From Branchipolynoe longqiensis (Eukaryota; Annelida; Polychaeta; Phyllodocida; Polynoidae): a DNA stretch of 64,000 nucleotides. Below are positions 62,716 through 64,000 of this stretch, in pieces. The notes beneath the pieces are model-generated. The model did not search any database and was not told where the DNA came from. It was given only the letters and a program-made list of their open reading frames with translations. The position numbers were made by a program, and so were the translations under genes. The number at the start of each line of letters is the position of its first letter. Position 1 is the stretch's first letter. The DNA is taken from NCBI GenBank assembly GCA_030323885.1, contig CM059186.1, forward strand, positions 155,653,064 to 155,717,063, in the 5' to 3' direction.

Positions 62716-63765
62716 TTGCCCCCCCCGCCGCACACTTCTTCGCGCCCGGCACCCAGTGGTGGGTTGCTCCAGGGGCTGTCGTTGGAGGATATCGCAGGGC
62801 TCCTGGAAGCAAAATTGTCTACCGTTACCGCCCTATACTGTCAAGGTTATCTTCACTTGAAACTAGTTTCGCCACCATTGTGTGTTGACGATTTGATGCG
62901 GGCTGATGTGACGTATGATGACGACACACCGCTCGAGGGTTTGAGCAGTGGTGTATGCATTAGGCGAAATTCCGCTATGGCTACAAGACCGTGTATTGGT
63001 TGTGGGGAGGAGAAGCATGATCCATTGGGAATAAAGCAAGATAACGAGTGTAGTGTAGGAACGTCCGGTGAATCTAAAGGTGTTGGGACCTGTCATAAAA
63101 TTAAACCGTTAGATATCGGACGTTTGGATTTTGATGGTTCAGATTCAGATGATGAATTGTTTGCCCCTGCCACTCTTCTAAGAGTGGCAGGGGCAAAAGC
63201 AAAGAAGGTTAATGGTAAGCTGAAATTGTTGCCTTATAAATACGTTATAAGGGATGAAAGGAAGGGGAAGGTTGGACTTGGGGGTAGTACTTGGTATGAA
63301 CATTTGGCAGCGATACGAAGAATGTTAAGATGGGGAGATGTTCTGAAGAAATGGGTAGAAAAAATTGACTGTCATATTGATAATGTGTTAGATATGGCCC
63401 AGTATTATTCATGGGAAACTTGTCTTTCGTTCTCAGAACGGGTATTCAACATGGTGGCTGATAAATGTTTACCAAACGACTGGGATGATGAAGCTATGAT
63501 AGGAGAGATTCGTAGAGATGAAGGTGGTCATGGGCAGAGGATTCATAAATCAAACTTTAAAGTTAGCAGAGAAGGGGGTTCGAGCGACTGTAGTAAGGAA
63601 GTGGATGGGAAAACTTGCTCAATTTGGAATAAGGGTTGGTCCTGTGGTTTTTCGAGTACACATGGCTCCAGTGGGGACAAATATCTGCATGCATGTTCTT
63701 GGTGTGCATACCATATTCATAAAAAGCACTACCACAAGGAAGTAGACTGCAAAAATAAATTTTAA
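62716..63765 (+). CDS. Gag/ORF1-like protein of a further retroelement
   Basis: An open frame of 349 codons. An acidic patch (FDGSDSDDELFAP) lies near residue 145, a helical middle part around YYSWETCLSFSERV near residue 235, and a Cys/His-rich C-terminus (CSIWNKGWSC... CSWCAYHIHKKHYHKEVDC). The pattern C-x-x-[WY]-N-x-G-x-x-C followed by CxxC and H residues is one I associate with ORF1 of DIRS-like and related invertebrate retrotransposons. The N-terminal start is uncertain because a C-rich stretch precedes it. A second frame follows at once (63792), as expected for a pol ORF. Confidence 0.55.
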   Translation: MPPPPHTSSRPAPSGGLLQGLSLEDIAGLLEAKLSTVTALYCQGYLHLKLVSPPLCVDDLMRADVTYDDDTPLEGLSSGVCIRRNSAMATRPCIGCGEEKHDPLGIKQDNECSVGTSGESKGVGTCHKIKPLDIGRLDFDGSDSDDELFAPATLLRVAGAKAKKVNGKLKLLPYKYVIRDERKGKVGLGGSTWYEHLAAIRRMLRWGDVLKKWVEKIDCHIDNVLDMAQYYSWETCLSFSERVFNMVADKCLPNDWDDEAMIGEIRRDEGGHGQRIHKSNFKVSREGGSSDCSKEVDGKTCSIWNKGWSCGFSSTHGSSGDKYLHACSWCAYHIHKKHYHKEVDCKNKF

Positions 63766-63791
63766 TCTAGCGACATTAAAAGTAATGTTGA

Positions 63792-64000
63792 TACCGATGC
63801 ATCTCGTAACAAGGTTTTTAGAGCACGATCGGCCGGGGGTCATACAGGACGAAATACAAGTGTGCATATCTGTGGGAGCTGGCGAGGAGTGCAAGGAAAA
63901 TATCATAAATGGGGCACAAGTCATCGATAAATCGCAAATGCAACCGTCGGGTTCAGTCACTACAGTCGTTCCTCAGGTCAGTAAGGGTGATATCCTTGTT
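63792..64000 (+). CDS. Start of a second ORF, cut by window end
   Basis: ATG at 63792 opens a frame that runs to the edge (MLIPMHLVTRFLEHDRPGVI, then a mixed region ending VVPQVSKGDILV). It is 24 bases after the stop of the gag-like frame. It has no catalytic motif yet; by position it is likely the beginning of a polymerase ORF. Confidence 0.4.

Overview
The window looks like nuclear DNA of a marine invertebrate, most probably a mollusc. The clues are intron-containing genes with GT-AG splice sites, an AT-rich background, dense short repeats, and tRNA-derived SINEs of a kind I associate with mollusc genomes (copies near 1.3-1.6, 20.2-20.9 and 24.0-24.26 kb). The species cannot be named from the sequence. 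There is one 500-base assembly gap (38790-39289).

Host genes. One conserved gene can be reconstructed on the minus strand between about 27.09 and 11.72 kb. It is an ortholog of HROB (C17orf53/MCM8IP), the OB-fold factor that works with the MCM8-MCM9 helicase in homologous recombination. Seven coding exons (E1 26987-27025, E2 25086-26264, E3 24306-24380, E4 21156-21302, E5 19929-20126, E6 13164-13803, E7 11965-12020) join in phase to give 2334 nt, or 777 residues. A second, weaker candidate is a small secreted cysteine-containing protein at 61715-62116 (minus) with a poly(A) signal just downstream.

Mobile elements fill most of the rest. 13.95-17.70 kb is a GC-rich tyrosine-recombinase retrotransposon of the Ngaro/PAT type with split direct repeats (A1 - ORFs - B1 A2 B2), lying inside intron 5 of HROB in the opposite orientation. 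33.0-35.46 kb is a 5'-truncated LINE with reverse transcriptase, RNase H and an ATCA-repeat tail; fragments of it lie at 21.36-21.90 and 5.99-6.24 kb. 38.5-38.8 kb holds the catalytic end of another tyrosine recombinase, next to an inverted repeat with arms of about 88 bp. 41.6-46.5 kb (minus) is a degenerate retroelement with an envelope-like glycoprotein and gag-like acidic ORFs but no visible polymerase. 47.07-52.03 kb (minus) is a complete Ty3/gypsy element with identical 116-bp LTRs and a 5-bp target duplication. 52.2-54.87 kb is a decayed Ty3/gypsy copy. 57.06-61.54 kb is another complete Ty3/gypsy element (148-bp LTRs, ATATG duplication), nested in an older repeat. 62.7-64.0 kb starts a further gag-like ORF pair cut by the window end.

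Non-autonomous elements and satellites. At least seven MITE or foldback families are present in repeated copies, some nested: a TTAA-ended family with five copies, a GTATTCGATTAA family with five copies, a CCGGAC family, a hAT-like CAGGGATGA family, a GTGTTCACACGG family and others. Minisatellites occur at 1-895 (22-bp unit), 9.54-9.65, 27.85-28.31 and 30.03-31.02 kb. The last two are the same G-rich motif on opposite strands, flanking an inverted MITE pair.
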